From Mastigias papua (lineage: Eukaryota > Cnidaria > Scyphozoa > Rhizostomeae > Mastigiidae), in the NCBI GenBank assembly GCA_964019165.1, contig OZ025279.1, positions 7,640,617-7,704,616 on the forward strand: a stretch of 64,000 nucleotides of DNA, in the 5' to 3' direction. Shown here piece after piece: positions 26,135 to 40,694 of this stretch. Below the pieces are notes generated by a model. That model was not told where the DNA came from and searched no databases. It saw only the letters and a list, made by a program, of their open reading frames with translations. Position numbers and translations under genes: made by a program. The first letter of the stretch is position 1. Every line of letters begins with the position of its first letter.

Positions 26135-27029
26135 TTCGTCATACTTTTGAGCTGCATAGAATTCCGTTAGTTTTCCACTTTTCTGCATCTCCATAATCAT
26201 TGGACATGGAATTTATCTTTCATGCATTGAAAACCACGTTTCCCACGCCTTTCCAAATCAGTATTTGGTTGAACTTGGGCATTATCATTGGATATACCAA
26301 AATCCTAAGATATTAGTTTTTCACTTTCCGTAAATAAACTTGACTGCTTGTTCGCTTGGTAATCAGGAAAGAGATAACATTAATATTTCAAAGCAAGCCT
26401 ATGTGAGCTTAATAACAATTATTTGATCTTTGTGGTCATATGGATATGAGCTTAATAAATGTTTCATTATAACAAATTGTCATTCATTTCACCATGAAAG
26501 CTACTTGTGGATGAATCCTTGAAATGGTCTTTGTTGATGAGACTAGACTCGTCTATTAATCGACTGTACTTAGATTAAATTGACACTTATGGGCCATAAA
26601 GCGTGGGTAAAGTTATATCTTAAAAACAGTTCTTTTGCTGATCCAGCAGGAAACAGATAGCTTAGGGTTTCTGACTAGCTTTATATATCAGCAGGTAACA
26701 ATATCTCTGAGCTTATGTTAAAGGCTTAAACCAAGATTTGGTTTATAAAAGCCTCACATAGAATCTATATCAACAAATTAACAAAAATCTATAAATTTTT
26801 GTACAGTTTTCATGATCTTATCAAATCTTTGTATTGGCCTTGAATATAACAACAAAGGCATCTTGACTTTCTGATGAATAAATTGTATTTGAAGCTTTTT
26901 AATTGCAAAATTAACAAAAGGGAGCTTTCACTGCCTGTTGCTTCAAAGCCTATTCGATGTTGAGTGGAGGAAGATATTTCCTCTACAGAGCTGGTCTTTG
27001 GCATCGACACTCTGCATTCAAACTGCAAT
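26135..27029. other. Non-coding stretch
   Basis: No gene, RNA or clear repeat is recognised. Confidence 0.35.
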
Positions 27030-27284
27030 ATTTGAAATAATATTGCCTCCACTGTACTAAATGAGGATTGAGAGAAAATCTTAGTAGGAACCTACTGCAT
27101 TTACCACATTTGCACTCTTCCCGATATACAACTAACAACATTTACCTCGTTATATGCTTATCTCACTTATCGCTATAGCTTTATTTGTCTATAATTTGAC
27201 ATGAGAATTACTTAATCGTACGTGACTTGATTCACGTTTACTGTTACACACTTCCGTCCAATTGATCCTCCCCTTTGTACCCAG

Positions 27285-27400
<116 letters not shown>

Positions 27401-27420
27401 CCTTATTCATCCTGTTATTA

Positions 27421-27448
27421 CTGATGATGACTCTCGTGTGAGTCGAAA
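27421..27448 (+). ncRNA. Hammerhead-type ribozyme core
   Basis: CTGATGA, a GACTC/GAGTC stem with a 6-nt loop, and GAAA are arranged as in the hammerhead catalytic core. PLE terminal repeats are known to carry hammerhead ribozymes. Stems I and III were not resolved by eye. Confidence 0.6.
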
Positions 27449-27807
27449 TGTTTAACTTATTGGATATGTAAACTTCTTGGATATGTCGTAGATTAATTTT
27501 AAGTCGCAATAGTACCACTGGATAAGTCGTTATAAAACACAAGACGAAGAAATGTCTCTCTTTCTGGTTGCGGTCTTTGTACTGAAGTTGAAATGAGAAT
27601 TTATCGCAAGCAATCGGGTCGTGCTTCCTAACATTCCACGCAGTTCCGTATAAACAATTAGGCTTTATTACTGTTAACTTTGTAGTTCTTTCGTTCTACA
27701 GGAGTGCAGTATTCCAGGAGCTTTACTGTTAGCGTTACTGTAGTTCTTGGGTTAGATTTTGCCAAATTGGGCAGTATTTTGTTTCATACTGTAGGGCGTC
27801 TGATAGC

Positions 27808-27815
27808 TATAAAAA
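27808..27815 (+). promoter_or_regulatory. TATA box, copy 1
   Basis: TATAAAAA lies 63 bp upstream of the exon ATG and is conserved with 29838-29845. A CCAAT motif lies between the TATA box and the ATG. Confidence 0.5.
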
Positions 27816-27877
27816 TACTGTTTCATAGGTCAATATGACTAACCAATCATTGTTGTGTTTTTGAGAAAACTCGTAAA

Positions 27878-28008
27878 ATGTATTTCCGCAATTGGTCAAG
27901 ATGGCATGTGCTGATTATACTACTAACTAGTATACACTTACAAAAGCAGTCTTTGATTGGATTACGTGGAGGCGGACTGGAAATTAACGATAGCGTAACA
28001 TCTTCACA
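27878..28008 (+). pseudogene. Signal-peptide first exon, copy 1, with lost splice donor
   Basis: The frame from ATG 27878 reads MYFRNWSRWHVLIILLTSIH, then LQKQSLIGLRGGGLEIND. It is nearly identical in protein to copy 2 at 29908. At the donor position copy 2 has GTAAGT, but here the bases are ATAAGT (28009-28014), so a normal donor is missing. The frame runs into TAA directly. It is called a pseudogene for that reason; a 44-residue secreted peptide is an alternative reading. Confidence 0.5.
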
Positions 28009-28133
28009 ATAAGTTATTTATTTTTCTTTACTGATTGCCAAGTCATCATATGTAACAAAGAGGTAGGTTAAATAATACTCCTACAGATGACAGGGCAACA
28101 CTTACAACACATTCAAGCTTCACTCTACAACTG

Positions 28134-28332
28134 GGTTAGGGCTGCATAGCCGCCTAATGTTTTCGAGGCCCTTCAGGTCTAGTTTCTCCCGACCTAATTA
28201 ACCAATCACCCTGCAGGATTCTGATCACACATCCTAAGACTAGACCCATTCTGCATGATGATTGGTCAATTAGGTTAGGAGAAAATAGGCCTAACTGGGC
28301 TCGAACACATTTTGCGGCTATACTAGTTAGGG
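28134..28332. mobile_element. Foldback MITE
   Basis: The left arm (28134-28214) and right arm (28254-28332) are imperfect inverted copies sharing TAGCCGC, TTCGAG, TTTCTCC and ACCAATCA. The spacer is about 40 bp. It is absent from the corresponding place in duplication unit 2. Confidence 0.65.
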
Positions 28333-29837
28333 CAGGTTAGGTGCTTGACGCTTGATATTTACAAGCCAAAAGAAAATGTTCACTCTAACTGATGTAACAT
28401 TAAGTTCATAAAACATAAAGCAATTAGATTTTCTGTTAGAATAGATTTTTGAATAAATTTTAGTAAGCCTTAAAGATTAGATAAAATAGTTTATGAAGTT
28501 TGAAATATCCCTATCAATAACCTTGGAGAACTAGTTACAGGATTTCTTCGATGGATGGCAAAACAAAGATGAAATACAGAAGGAAATAGTAACTACTAAT
28601 ACACGCTTTTTATACAAGAAACCGAGCTCAAGGCCTAGTTCCAAAAGTTCCTAATTTCTGGACCTCCAATAGTCAAATTGTAGTACTAAATTCCTTAACA
28701 GTTCAGCGCACAATTAGTGCCATCAAAATGGTACAGACATGTAAAGCATTGAAATCATGAATTTCACCTTTAATTTTGGCCGTAACGTAAGACCATTAAA
28801 AAAAATGAAAGACTTAAAACAATCATAGCAAACAATCTATGCGGATTTTGGCTGCAAATAAATGGAACTAGCTTCTTACTTCCTAATTGTTTGCTGTTAT
28901 ACAAATTGTTCAAATTGAAAAGTTCTTTAGAGGATTTTCCTTTAGTAGTATAATGTATTTAAATATTTCGGCATTCTACATTTAGGTTCATTATAAAGAG
29001 GCTCCTTATAAAAAAGCTTGTATTCACGGTTCCGTTAACAGGAATAACAAGAAATGCTACAATAGATACTCAGATTGATATGTTCTGACAGCGTGAGTCT
29101 TTAAGTGCAATCATCCAGGGCTCAGTCGTCTGGCTAAGAAATTGTCGATGCTATAGAAAATGACTCATCTTTGAACAGTTTTTGTTACAATTTACTCACA
29201 GGCATGTATTTAAACAATCCTTTCATGTGGAACAGGCTATGAAGCAAGAAGTGTTCACATATCAGATGCAGATTATAAGGGGGTGGATCCTACAACTACT
29301 GCCAAATGATAAATTAGAATGCAAAATAGGACTAGGAAGACGAAGCATAAAATATATGAATATAAAATCAAACACCTGAACAAAATTTGGTTATTTTAAA
29401 TGTAAACATAGGGACAGATTAAACATGGCAGCAGCATCCCGCATTGAACCTCCAATTTTAAAGGTAATGTTGTGTCCTCCACCGTGCTAAACTAGGAGTG
29501 AGAGAACATTTTAGTAGGAACCTTCAGTATTCTGCAGTTTCCATATTTTCACTGCTCACCGATAATTAGCTAATATTATTTGAATAGTTCCACGCTTAAT
29601 TATCGAATAACTTTATTAATCTGCAATTCTCAATGAGAACCTATTGCAGGCAATCGAGTTGTGTTTCCTAGCATTCCATGTGACACCGTAGAAACAATTA
29701 GGTTGCATAATTGCTAACATTGTGGTTCATGCGTTCTGCAGGGGCATAGTATTACTACAGCTTTGCTTTGTGGTTCTTATATTAGATTTTGCCAATTTGG
29801 ACTGTATTTTGTTTCATGCTATAGGGCGTCTGATAAC

Positions 29838-29845
29838 TATAAAAA
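29838..29845 (+). promoter_or_regulatory. TATA box, copy 2
   Basis: TATAAAAA lies 63 bp upstream of ATG 29908, in a block of strong conservation between the two units. Confidence 0.5.
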
Positions 29846-29907
29846 TACTGTGTCATAGGTCAATATGTCTAACCAATCATGGTTGTGTTATTGAGAAAGC
29901 TCGTAAA

Positions 29908-30038
29908 ATGTATTTCCGCAATTGGCCAAGATGGCATGTGCTGATTATATTACTAACTAGTATACACTTACAAAAGCAGTCTTTGATTGGACTGCGTGGA
30001 GGCGGACTGGACATTAACGATAGCGGAACGTCTCTACA
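29908..30038 (+). CDS. Putative first exon encoding a signal peptide
   Basis: The exon encodes MYFRNWPRWHVLIILLTSIH, then LQKQSLIGLRGGGLDINDSG, and ends in phase 2 at a good donor, GTAAGT (30039). Residues 9-20 are a hydrophobic core, so this looks like the N-terminus of a secreted or membrane protein. The coding sequence and core promoter are conserved between the two duplication units, which argues that it is real. The continuous frame upstream to 29722 is probably 5' UTR. Downstream exons were not recognised, so the product is unknown. Confidence 0.5.
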
Positions 30039-30930
30039 GTAAGTTATTCATGTCTATTTTTTGACTAAATACATACCAACTCATCGTTTGTTGCATGAAA
30101 ATAGTTTAAATGATAAGTTAATGGGAGAACATTTAAAATCCAATGAGGGTCAATCCAGTTGTGATGCAGGAGACGCGCTCAGGAAAGCTTTCATTGTACG
30201 ACTGGGTGAAACCTGTGTAGGTAGGACAATGAAGATTCACAATCAGAAGAAGCAACATCAAGCACATTTGAAAGTAACAAGGACGCAGACAACATCAGTT
30301 ATGATCCAGACTCTATTAGACATTGTCTAACGTTTCTTTTCAGAGCCATGCATCATATTTTCTTTTTTGAGTCAAATTTTTGAATAACTCATGGCAAACT
30401 TTTACGATGAGATAAATAAGTAATGAGGCTTGAAGCATTTCTCCCTAAAATTCTGGATATCTGTTCAAAGTAATTTTCTCGAAGGATGGCAGTATATGGA
30501 TTGCAATAAAGAAAGAAATGCTTACTACCAATATTCATAATTCCGTGAAGTGGCAATGTCTACCGCAAGAAAAGTTTATCTGTTTCCAAAGCATTGAACT
30601 CTCAAGCTTAATTATGCGAAGACATCTTCGAATAATAAATAAAAGCTATTGATAAGCTGGAACTTTGACAAGTCGCAGCTAAAATTTACTAACAGACATT
30701 GAGTTTCTCGTATCCATATCAAGACTATTCTTTCATATGGAGTAGAATAGAACAAGAAAGTAATTATATTTCTGATACAAATTATAAAATATTGGATACT
30801 AAAGCTAGTACCAACTTGTAAATTAGAGTGCAGTATAGCGGCTAGCAAGCTAGCAACCAGCAAATTTTCCAAATTCCTTTATCACAGACCAAGTGCTTAA
30901 AGCATGTGGCAGCAGAAAAATTGTCCCTGG

Positions 30931-32353
30931 CCTCAACAACGCGATGGCAAAATATCTCATATTTCCAGCCGAAAAAAAATTGTAGCTGTTATATTCATGC
31001 ACCCACATTTTGCATGGTTTTGTTGTGGAAAATGACACAAATAGAAATATCTAGACGAAATACCATTCACGATTTATGTTTACTTATTGGCGTACTAGTT
31101 TTCCTTAGATCTATTTTCTTGCCTTAAGAGGTAGACAGTAACTCAATCAGGGCTTAAATTAATGGTATTTCTGCTTAGCAATTAACATTGGCAAGTAGTT
31201 TAGCGAAGAGTCTCCCCTCTCTGAAAAGTACTGCTGATGTCCAACTATCCTGCAATCATTTTCAGTACTAACTTATTTGGTGTAGTGCAACCTACTTGAA
31301 ATCAATCGTTACGTGTTGTATCACAAATAGATCAATCATATTAGTTTTGAGTTTTTGTAAGTCCCAGTGAAGAGTACTTAATCTATTATACGTTTTTCTC
31401 ATAAGAGAGTCTTTTCCGCTCAGCAGTGAGCTTTCTTAGCTCTTTCATGATTTCATTACTGGAAAGTTCCTAACTTTTTAGCAATCACGCTACTGAAGCA
31501 CGGTGTCTTCATACCGCAGAGGATAGGTAAGAAGAAATTCAAACCATTGGTAGTTTGTGAAACATGATATATATAGGATATTACGTTTCCGTGATCCAGG
31601 GCTTAAGGAGACCATTGTGGAGAGAGAGAGAGATTTGTGCCAGACATAAGTTGGCTTCCACGAAGCGAAATTAGGAGGGATTTTGCTAGGAATGCAGATA
31701 TGGGCTTGCATGGCTATGAAGTGTACGCTCAAGAGCCAACTACGAATTACCCAATCTAAATACCATTTTAACTCGCAGCACTGGTACATGTAACCTTCTT
31801 GACAAGTAACTTGCATTCTTTCAAGGACAGTAAAAGCAATCTGATCCAAAATAAATGTAAGGAGAGAGTGAAACGGTTTCTGTAAATATAACGATAAACC
31901 TTTTTCAGCCTTGCACTGGAGTGACCAGCCGCAAGGAAGATACAATAGCTGGGAGGCAAACTGATTCATGTTTGATCACATTCGGCATATCTTTACCTCA
32001 CTGGGGAAGGCTCTTCACTGGGTGGGAAATAGTTTTTAGACCATGTTGAAAATATAGTTTGCTTTGCATGTTAGAAAATACATTTTGATGAGTGTTTTCT
32101 TATCATACTGTCATTCCTATGCCGAATAATTCTGAGCTATTGCTTGATGTACACAAAACATAATTTAAGCCGAAATGAATCCAAATGCAGAAAAAGCGAA
32201 GCTTCATTTCACCTCTCACTAGATCAGATTTCGAAATTTTTCAACATTCAACATCATAAAACGAAAAGGAGCAATAAGCAAGTAACTGTTGAAATTATGT
32301 GGTTCTACGATAATTACCAGTGAAAACTCTTATCTAGCTGCAAATAAGCATGT
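30931..32353. other. Non-coding stretch
   Basis: A 159-codon frame on the minus strand at 31490-31969 has no recognisable domain and is treated as chance. A short AG run lies near 31620. No RNA gene or transposon is seen. Confidence 0.35.
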
Positions 32354-33679
32354 GAACTGCCAAATAGTCCTTATACATTAAGCAATAGGGAAGTCACAGC
32401 TATATAAGATTTTCAATTGCTCGGTCCGTATACGTTAGAAGCCAATCTGCAAAGGAAAATCAATTCGCTATTGTGTAGTTTAGGGCAATGTAAACGGAGC
32501 ATTATAATGGTGGGGCCCACCAAAGAGACACTGTTATAAAACTAGTTTCATTTTCATCTTTGATTTCGTCACGTTAAGTAACGTTGGTCCTCTGTTCCTA
32601 TTTCTTCAGTTTTTTGTTGCTTCGTCATCATAGTTTTAGGTCATTACATCATCCACCCCCTCCCCCCACATTTACCACGATCATATTGCTTGTCCTTGAC
32701 GTGTGTTGTCTAATCTTAGTACACTGTTGTTTGTTATGTACGTGTTACTATGCCATTGCCCCTTAACTCCATTGTATGTTATAATTACCCTGATGCGTGA
32801 TGTGTTTGCTATAAGTGAAGCGTGTAATGTTCTGGGAAGTCAGTCGTTATGTGAAGTGGTCGTTAGCAGTTGTCGTAGTGAGGTTCAGTCAAAGTCGTCG
32901 GTCGTGTTTAGAGTGTCATATTGCCGTTCTGGAATTCTTAGTTTGTCACCAGCGTATCGAGTTGGTTGGGGAGTTGCTTTTCGTGAAAGTTATTATTGAG
33001 TCGTCGCTGTTGATATTGTCGTTCTTAGAAACTGACGCTATTGTTGCCGTTGCCATAAAAGACATAAAGACCAGTTAGGCTTTACAGAGATTTTATTTTT
33101 GTGACTTACTCCTGTTATATTCAGGGGCGGATCTAAGGGGTTGCAAGCGTCGCTTAAGCGACAGTCAGCTTGCCGGTACCATATCTACTTTCAGAACCTA
33201 AATGTGAAATGAAAGTAAGGATGTCAATGCTTTTGGAGTCATTAGTTCCCTTCCTCTTCTTACCAGAGCTTATCATGGAACGATTAACGTAATGGATTAG
33301 TTTTCAATTTTGAACCAATCAGATGCAGTAATGTAGGGTAGAACAACCAGTAAGTTTATAAGAAATTCACATTTCAAAAACTGGCGGGAGCCACAGTAGT
33401 CCATGTTTTGTCTGGCTTTTGTGAGGCTGCAGCCACGGTGAGCAACATGTTAAGTTCAAGTTCTAGCTCTCTACAAATCAGAACTTCACATTTATATGCA
33501 AGTTTTGGCGCGAGCCACGGTGAGCAACATTACAATTTCAAATTTTGCTCCCCACCAATCATAAGCTCGAATGAAGTAGCTATGGTTCTGGCGCGAGCCA
33601 CGGTGGCATTTTGAACAGTAAAATATGACGAGTTAAGAAGCCACGGACTGACTGGAATAAATCTTAAAACAAGGCTCAC

Positions 33680-34930
33680 TGCAGCATGGTTTCACAATCT
33701 TGTGAAATGGCTGCTCGCTGTAACTCCGATCTATTAACAGAAATTTCTGAAGCACTATGCAACTGTTCCAAACCAACTGAGATGAAGAATTGTGAATATA
33801 AGTTGTTCCCTATTATACAAGGTGATTGACTTACTTTTGACACCACAAATGGCCCAATCTAGTAGTTCCAAGCGTGTTAAACATGTCAGAAAGTAACAAT
33901 CCTGTCAAGTATTTGTCATGATTTTATTTTATTTAATATGTTCATCCTAATTAATGTCAGCTAATTTGAACAAAATCTCTCTAGTAATCGCTCTAAGATT
34001 TGATCTCCAAAACCTTTCATCAAGTTTCCCTATGTCTTTGGTATTGCCAGCAATTATTATTTCTTCTTAGTTTTATCCATATGAGCTTGAATCTAAGCAA
34101 TACCTTAATGAATATAAACAAAATACATCAGGAATTTTTGGGGGTAACTATATCATCAAACAATATTATTGGATTTCTGCATTTGAGTATAATAACTGAT
34201 ATGATTTCTTAGCATTATGGTATGTTCAGTAATACTCCCAGTACAAAAAGATACTTCCTTTGATAGCATCTTCACAATGGATTCATGTACTAAGAAGGAT
34301 CCACTAAATTACATAGAATATATAACTTTGGCTTTGCAATGTATTTGGCTCTTGTGATTCACTTGAGGTGTAGCTTGATCCTACAGTTAAATGCTCTAAT
34401 GGTGTTTTTATACTTTTATAATTTGATTTTGAAAAATTAGCTTACTTCTATTTCAACTGTCAGTGCCATTGTTTGTATCAGCCTCAAGTATACCCTCAAT
34501 GTAAAAGTATGTTTAAATTTCTTTCTGCTAACTTAAGTAGCGCTATGTTATCCAATTCAATTTTTGGAAGGTTGCATTTCTAGGCTTATCTATATACAAA
34601 TAATTTAGAAGTAGTGCCACATTGCAACCCAGGTTGCAGCATTATTATGGTATAATCTGTGTATAGTTTTAAATTGGGTCTTGTACCTTTGTAGTATGCT
34701 GCTGTTCATCAATACTTATTAGCTTCTTATCTATAGAACTATGGCAGATATTTATTGCTTAATTGCTTATTATGCAACTTCTGTTGCGGTTGTTGGCAAT
34801 AAAAAACTGCTCACTTTGTTAAGATGTCATACAGGCATCAGTCTACAATTCATCTTTTTAATCTAACAATCCAGTTATTCAACAGCAACACAGAGCTGGT
34901 AGTAATAAAACCTTGAAAAATGCATTTGCT
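33680..34930. other. Non-coding interior of the nested element
   Basis: No coding or RNA feature is recognised. This is internal DNA of the hAT-like element. Confidence 0.4.
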
Positions 34931-35044
34931 ATTATCTTAAAAACTTATGATTCTTTGCAAGAGAAATCACTATGTTTCCCTGAGCCAAGCTGATGAATAT
35001 TGCTCTGATCAAGGTTATTTTAAACCTGTACTTATCAATACTGC

Positions 35045-36580
<1,536 letters not shown>

Positions 36581-36921
36581 ATATTTATTCCTATACTGGG
36601 TGTGGCTGAACTTTGCAAACAATTGACCACGTCCAAATTTTTTGCCACAGTCAGATTTTAGGCTAGATCTGCCCCTGATATTTGCATTTGTATTCCTATA
36701 AAATCGAGTTATTTTGCATACCAATGGGTGCTTATTTAGTATTGAACTATACAGGATAAACACCCATTAATATCTTATTGGTGGACCCCGCCATTAGTAT
36801 GCTTTTCTTACATTGGCATAAATTACACAATATCGGATTGATTTTCATTGCGGATTGGCTTCAAGCCATTAAGGTCATATGACACAGCTTTGATTTGATT
36901 TATAAGACCAGGCAGTTATAT

Positions 36922-37501
36922 TTATCTTTATCAAGAAATTCCAGAACAGCGAACTGTTGAGTATAATTTGAGAAACACTCGCTATTATGAGCCGAATTTA
37001 AGTAGGACGGTCCGTTTCTCAAATTCCTATTTTTCGAACATACTAGATGAATGGAACAAATTAGATAAAGCAGTTCAAGGATCTCCCTCCATTTCAGTAT
37101 TTAAGAAAAACTTGTTGCAAATCATTAGACCTTTAAAAAACCCAGTTTACAACATTTGTGATATTGTAGGTGTTAAAATACTAACAAGGCTTCGAGTCAA
37201 GTTCAGCTCCTTGAATGAGCATAGATTTAGGCACAACTTTGAATGTTTGAGTCCAGCGTGTGTTTGTGGAGCAACTAAGGAAGACACTGAGCACTACCTC
37301 CTGCACTGCCCACAGTTCTGTACTTTGCGCCAAACTCTCCTTGGTCAAATATCAGATGTTGGTTTTGATATAGCTAACATGACTACTAAGGATCTTTGTT
37401 ATTTGTTGTTGTATGGTAAGCCTAATGGAAGTACACTTATTAATAGAATGATATTAGAAGCAACAATATCCTTTATTAAATCTTCTAAAAGGTTTGAATA
37501 A
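36922..37501 (+). pseudogene. C-terminal region of non-LTR polyprotein
   Basis: The frame is open from the 5' junction (about ...QEIPEQRTVEYNLRN) to the stop at 37499-37501. It includes RLRVKFSSLNEHRFRHNFEC and the Cys/His cluster CVCGATKEDTEHYLLHCPQF, typical of the C-terminal zinc-finger-like region of many non-LTR elements, and ends in a helical tail. RT and endonuclease domains are lost by 5' truncation. The frame itself is intact, so the insertion is fairly young. The clade is not certain. Confidence 0.8.
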
Positions 37502-37870
37502 CTACGTTGGGGGGTAACAACAGCCACACCCTTCTCCTTTGTTTGTGTTTGGTTTAGTTTTCGTAACTGGCTCATGCTGAGGGCAATGGTAGTCTCTAAC
37601 CCTAAAAAATTTTTCCTTCAGACAGCATGTTCTATTTTTAATGTTTGATATTTTGGAACACGCGTTGTCGTGTACGTGTGACTGCCATTGACCTCAGCAT
37701 GAATACCTACTTTGTACTTTGTAAATAAAAAATGAAATTGTAAGTGGCACTTGTAGTGAGGACTCGGTGACACCATGTCTTTCCTCACTGCGAGTGTTCA
37801 CAAGAAAATGTATTTTTATTTTTCTTTTTAAGAACTTGTTTTTATATGATAAAAAAAAAAAAAAAAAAAA
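36922..37870 (+). mobile_element. 5'-truncated non-LTR retrotransposon with poly(A) and 11 bp target duplication
   Basis: GGCAGTTATAT occurs at 36911-36921 and again at 37871-37881, directly flanking the insert. The right end carries a 20-base poly(A) run (37851-37870). The insert begins inside the reading frame of the polyprotein, as expected for incomplete target-primed reverse transcription. Confidence 0.92.
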
Positions 37871-37881
37871 GGCAGTTATAT

Positions 37882-38864
37882 GACATCGCATGCAATCCGA
37901 GTGGGTGCGCCAAAATTCAATTGGGATCCTCCAATTCCAATCACAAATGCTCAAATTGAACAGATCAAGAATTTCTTTCTTGCTGTTATTTCACTATAGA
38001 ACTTTCCCGGAAGTCAGAACTTGCTAAGAATAAATACTAAACTTGTTTATGCGCAATCTTTCCATAGTTGTCAAGTCTCCCGCATTCCGCTAGCGACTCA
38101 AGCATTTCAGTGTTGTCTCCAGCCGACTTCCAGTAATGGTAAAATGCTGCAAAATGTCCAACATACTTTTCACTTTAAATAGCCATTCAAACATCGCCTA
38201 TAAAAAACGATACTGGAACTTAACAAACCACAATGTTTGTTCTTCACTAGTCCCTCATTCTAAACAAACCATTTTTAGAGCCATTACTTTTCATGGTTCT
38301 GATCTATTATCTTTTTTGCAGATATTACAAGGTATTGATGGTTTCCATAATAACTGCTCAGCAGTGGCGGTGTCAGCCCAACCCCTACCCTCATGACTCC
38401 GCCACATTGCCACACACATGTCTCTACATTGTGATAACCAAAACTTGGCAACTATGATCTTGTTTGACTGTTCGCTGTCACCACTGTAACTTGGGAACAT
38501 ATTAACTCTACTGCAATGTTACTTTTACGTAGGCATTGCAGAGTGAGACGCAAGAATATGCTTCAGTTCCTCAGTTAAAACTCCTCTAAACTGACTCACA
38601 TAACTATTAATTTGAAATATAAAATGACTCTAAGCAAATAATAATGACTGATCTAGCAGATACAACCGGAACACAATCAAACAGTTTGCTTAAGTTAATG
38701 GAAACTTGATTTCATTTCTAAATTCTCTACATACAACCATAAACCTCACTATGCCTAGGTAGTTTACAAGTGATCAAGTGATCAATACTATCGTTATACA
38801 TGTAAGAAATAAAAAAAGAAAAGACACAACAATATTGCTAAGCAGCAACAATATAGCTTAAGTA
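37882..38864. other. Non-coding stretch
   Basis: No gene, RNA or clear repeat is recognised. Confidence 0.35.
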
Positions 38865-39035
38865 AATAAATAGAAGCCCTGGACTTTCCCATTCTTTCCC
38901 TCGTTTGCAAAACACATAGTATGTACATCGTATGGCAATGCCTGCTAATGTCCTTGTTATATAGTTTATATGTTTGTCGTCAAAACCAATCTCTTTGAGC
39001 ATGATAAGAAAGGCATTTGACTGAAGAAAGAAGAC

Positions 39036-39688
39036 TCATAAAGTGCCAATAGACAGACTGACAAACTTAACACTATCAAACTGATGTTGTTGGGGTCTTA
39101 TCAAATCCTCATACCTTTTGGCCTTACGTACAGCATTGGTCAACAGATTAGTTTCAAATCCAACAGTCAATTCAAGAATATAGAGGCATTTTTTAGAGAT
39201 AGTGAAGAGAGGATCAGGAAGAAGAGAATACCCAGAAAGTACTGAAGGGGTAATAAACCCAGTGAGATCTAAGTAAAGAACTGAATCTGGGAATGATTTA
39301 AAGAAGTTTGCAATAAACTGAAGCATTGAGTTGTGACGCCAAGTGAAGCAGCCGTCATTAAGATATGTGGAGCATCCAGCTACAGCGTGAAGAAGAGATT
39401 CTGGCTTTAGACAAAAGTAAAAATAGGAAGTAGAAGAAAACCCCATTTGCAGAGGTTTGTCTTAGTCAGGAGGGCATTATTTATGTATTTAATCGTAAAA
39501 TTAAAAATATTCTTGGGCAAGTGTCCTTGAGCAGAAGACCACATGGAATTAAGTTTAGGAAGTGCTTGAGATTTACCTGCAGAGAAGAAAGAGCCTTTTG
39601 ATACAAGATGGTCGTTTAGCCTCTCCTCCTGTTTACAACGGAAAGACTTCAGAACATCTTTTGTATTGCGATATGCATCATACTGCAA
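39036..39688 (-). pseudogene. RLE endonuclease region
   Basis: Two overlapping frames (39688-39407 and 39446-39036) encode LWKDTSNGPNLQYDAYRN-like sequence, then SLLHAVAGCSTYL, TWRHNSMLQFIA, LLPDPLFTI and CLYILELTVGFETN. The PD and ELT positions fit the PD-(D/E)xK fold of restriction-like endonucleases, preceded by part of the Cys/His motif. An in-frame TGA lies near 39033; beyond it the frame continues to a CKRGKEW end near 38870. A frameshift near 39430 separates the two pieces. Confidence 0.8.
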
Positions 39689-39966
39689 ATTCGGACCATT
39701 GCTAGTATCCTTCCAAAGACCTCTTATGTCTGCATTTGGTGATGACTTTAAAGCAATATGTAAAACAGTTTGACACCTAGAGAACTTAATAGATGGAAGA
39801 CAAATATTGAAACAAAACTTGTTACAAGGAAGAAAAGTGCTACTGAGGGTCGCACAAATTGGTAGATCAAGCCATTTTGCGAATGTATTTTGCAGCTACT
39901 GAATCTAATTTCTCCTTAATGCAGGTAGCAGAAATATCAGGTATAGTTAAGTGCCATGAGATCTTA

Positions 39967-40694
39967 GGCTACATTTACACGAGACCGGTTCGAAAATGAT
40001 CCACATCAATTTGGATGCGGCTTTGCACGTTTACAAGAGACCAGTCCAAAATTAGTTCAGATTCGTACGGCGTTTACACGAGACCTGTACTCAACAAAAG
40101 TCTTGATTCTGCACATGCGCACTGACAGGCCGCCCAAAACCGCCGATGACTTCTCTTCTTGCTTTTTAACAGTTTTTCCAAAACTCTAAGCCGCCGTGTG
40201 CTTTCATTAGCTAAGGCCAACAACCTGTTTCTTCTCATTGTGTGAGCCATTCTCCACATCACAGCCATCATATACGCTAAACTCACTGTTACTGTAAGCG
40301 AACTCAAAATCGACATTATCCCAAGGGCCCAAAGTTCATTTATTTTCAACATGAATTCAAAAAAACACTAGCCAAAAGAGAAACTTGTTGAAGCCAGAAG
40401 GATTGGTGCCAAACTGAAATTTATTAAAAATATGCTGCAATGTTTATTCTGCCTCCAATCCAGAATCTTATGCCCTCGCTACGAAAGTGGACTAAAACAA
40501 ATCCGGTTTCAGGCGTTTACACCAGACAAAACTAGCGCGGTTCCAAATTAGTCCACTTTCCTAGGTGAACTCGAATTAGTTCAGATAGGCGATCTCAAAT
40601 TTGTGCGGTTAGGCAGCTCTCGTGAAATCGGAAAGCCTAAGTGAACTAAAAATAATGTGGATCATTTTGGAACCGGTCTCTTGTAAACGTAGCC
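39967..40694. mobile_element. PIF/Harbinger-type non-autonomous element
   Basis: GGCTACATTTACACGAGACC at the left and the inverse of GGTCTCTTGTAAACGTAGCC at the right are the terminal inverted repeats. TTA flanks both ends (39964-39966, 40695-40697), the 3 bp target duplication preferred by PIF/Harbinger. Removing the insert and one TTA rejoins the reading frame of the host retrotransposon (LLAK|ISWHL). Confidence 0.85.
40074..40352 (-). pseudogene. N-terminal remnant of a Harbinger transposase-like protein
   Basis: The 92-codon frame has a hydrophobic segment (SILSSLTVTVSLAYMMAVMW), a basic helix and SHRRFW. An RRFWVRP-type motif is typical near the N-terminus of HARBI1/Harbinger transposases; here the sequence diverges right after RRFW. 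No DDE residues follow. The location inside the Harbinger-type TIRs supports the reading. Confidence 0.5.

Larger units (their letters stand above)
29450..30930 (+). repeat. Tandem segmental duplication, unit 2
   Basis: It is paralogous to unit 1 and lacks the PLE terminal repeat and the foldback MITE. A frame at 30061-30330 lies in a part not conserved with unit 1 and is not recognised. Confidence 0.75.

Noticed and set aside
31490..31969. 159-codon minus-strand frame
   Set aside because: No domain, no splice context and no conservation signal; likely chance in a low-stop stretch.
32584..33078. Three overlapping frames of 60-98 codons on the plus strand
   Set aside because: They lie inside a transposon interior and lack domain or codon evidence.
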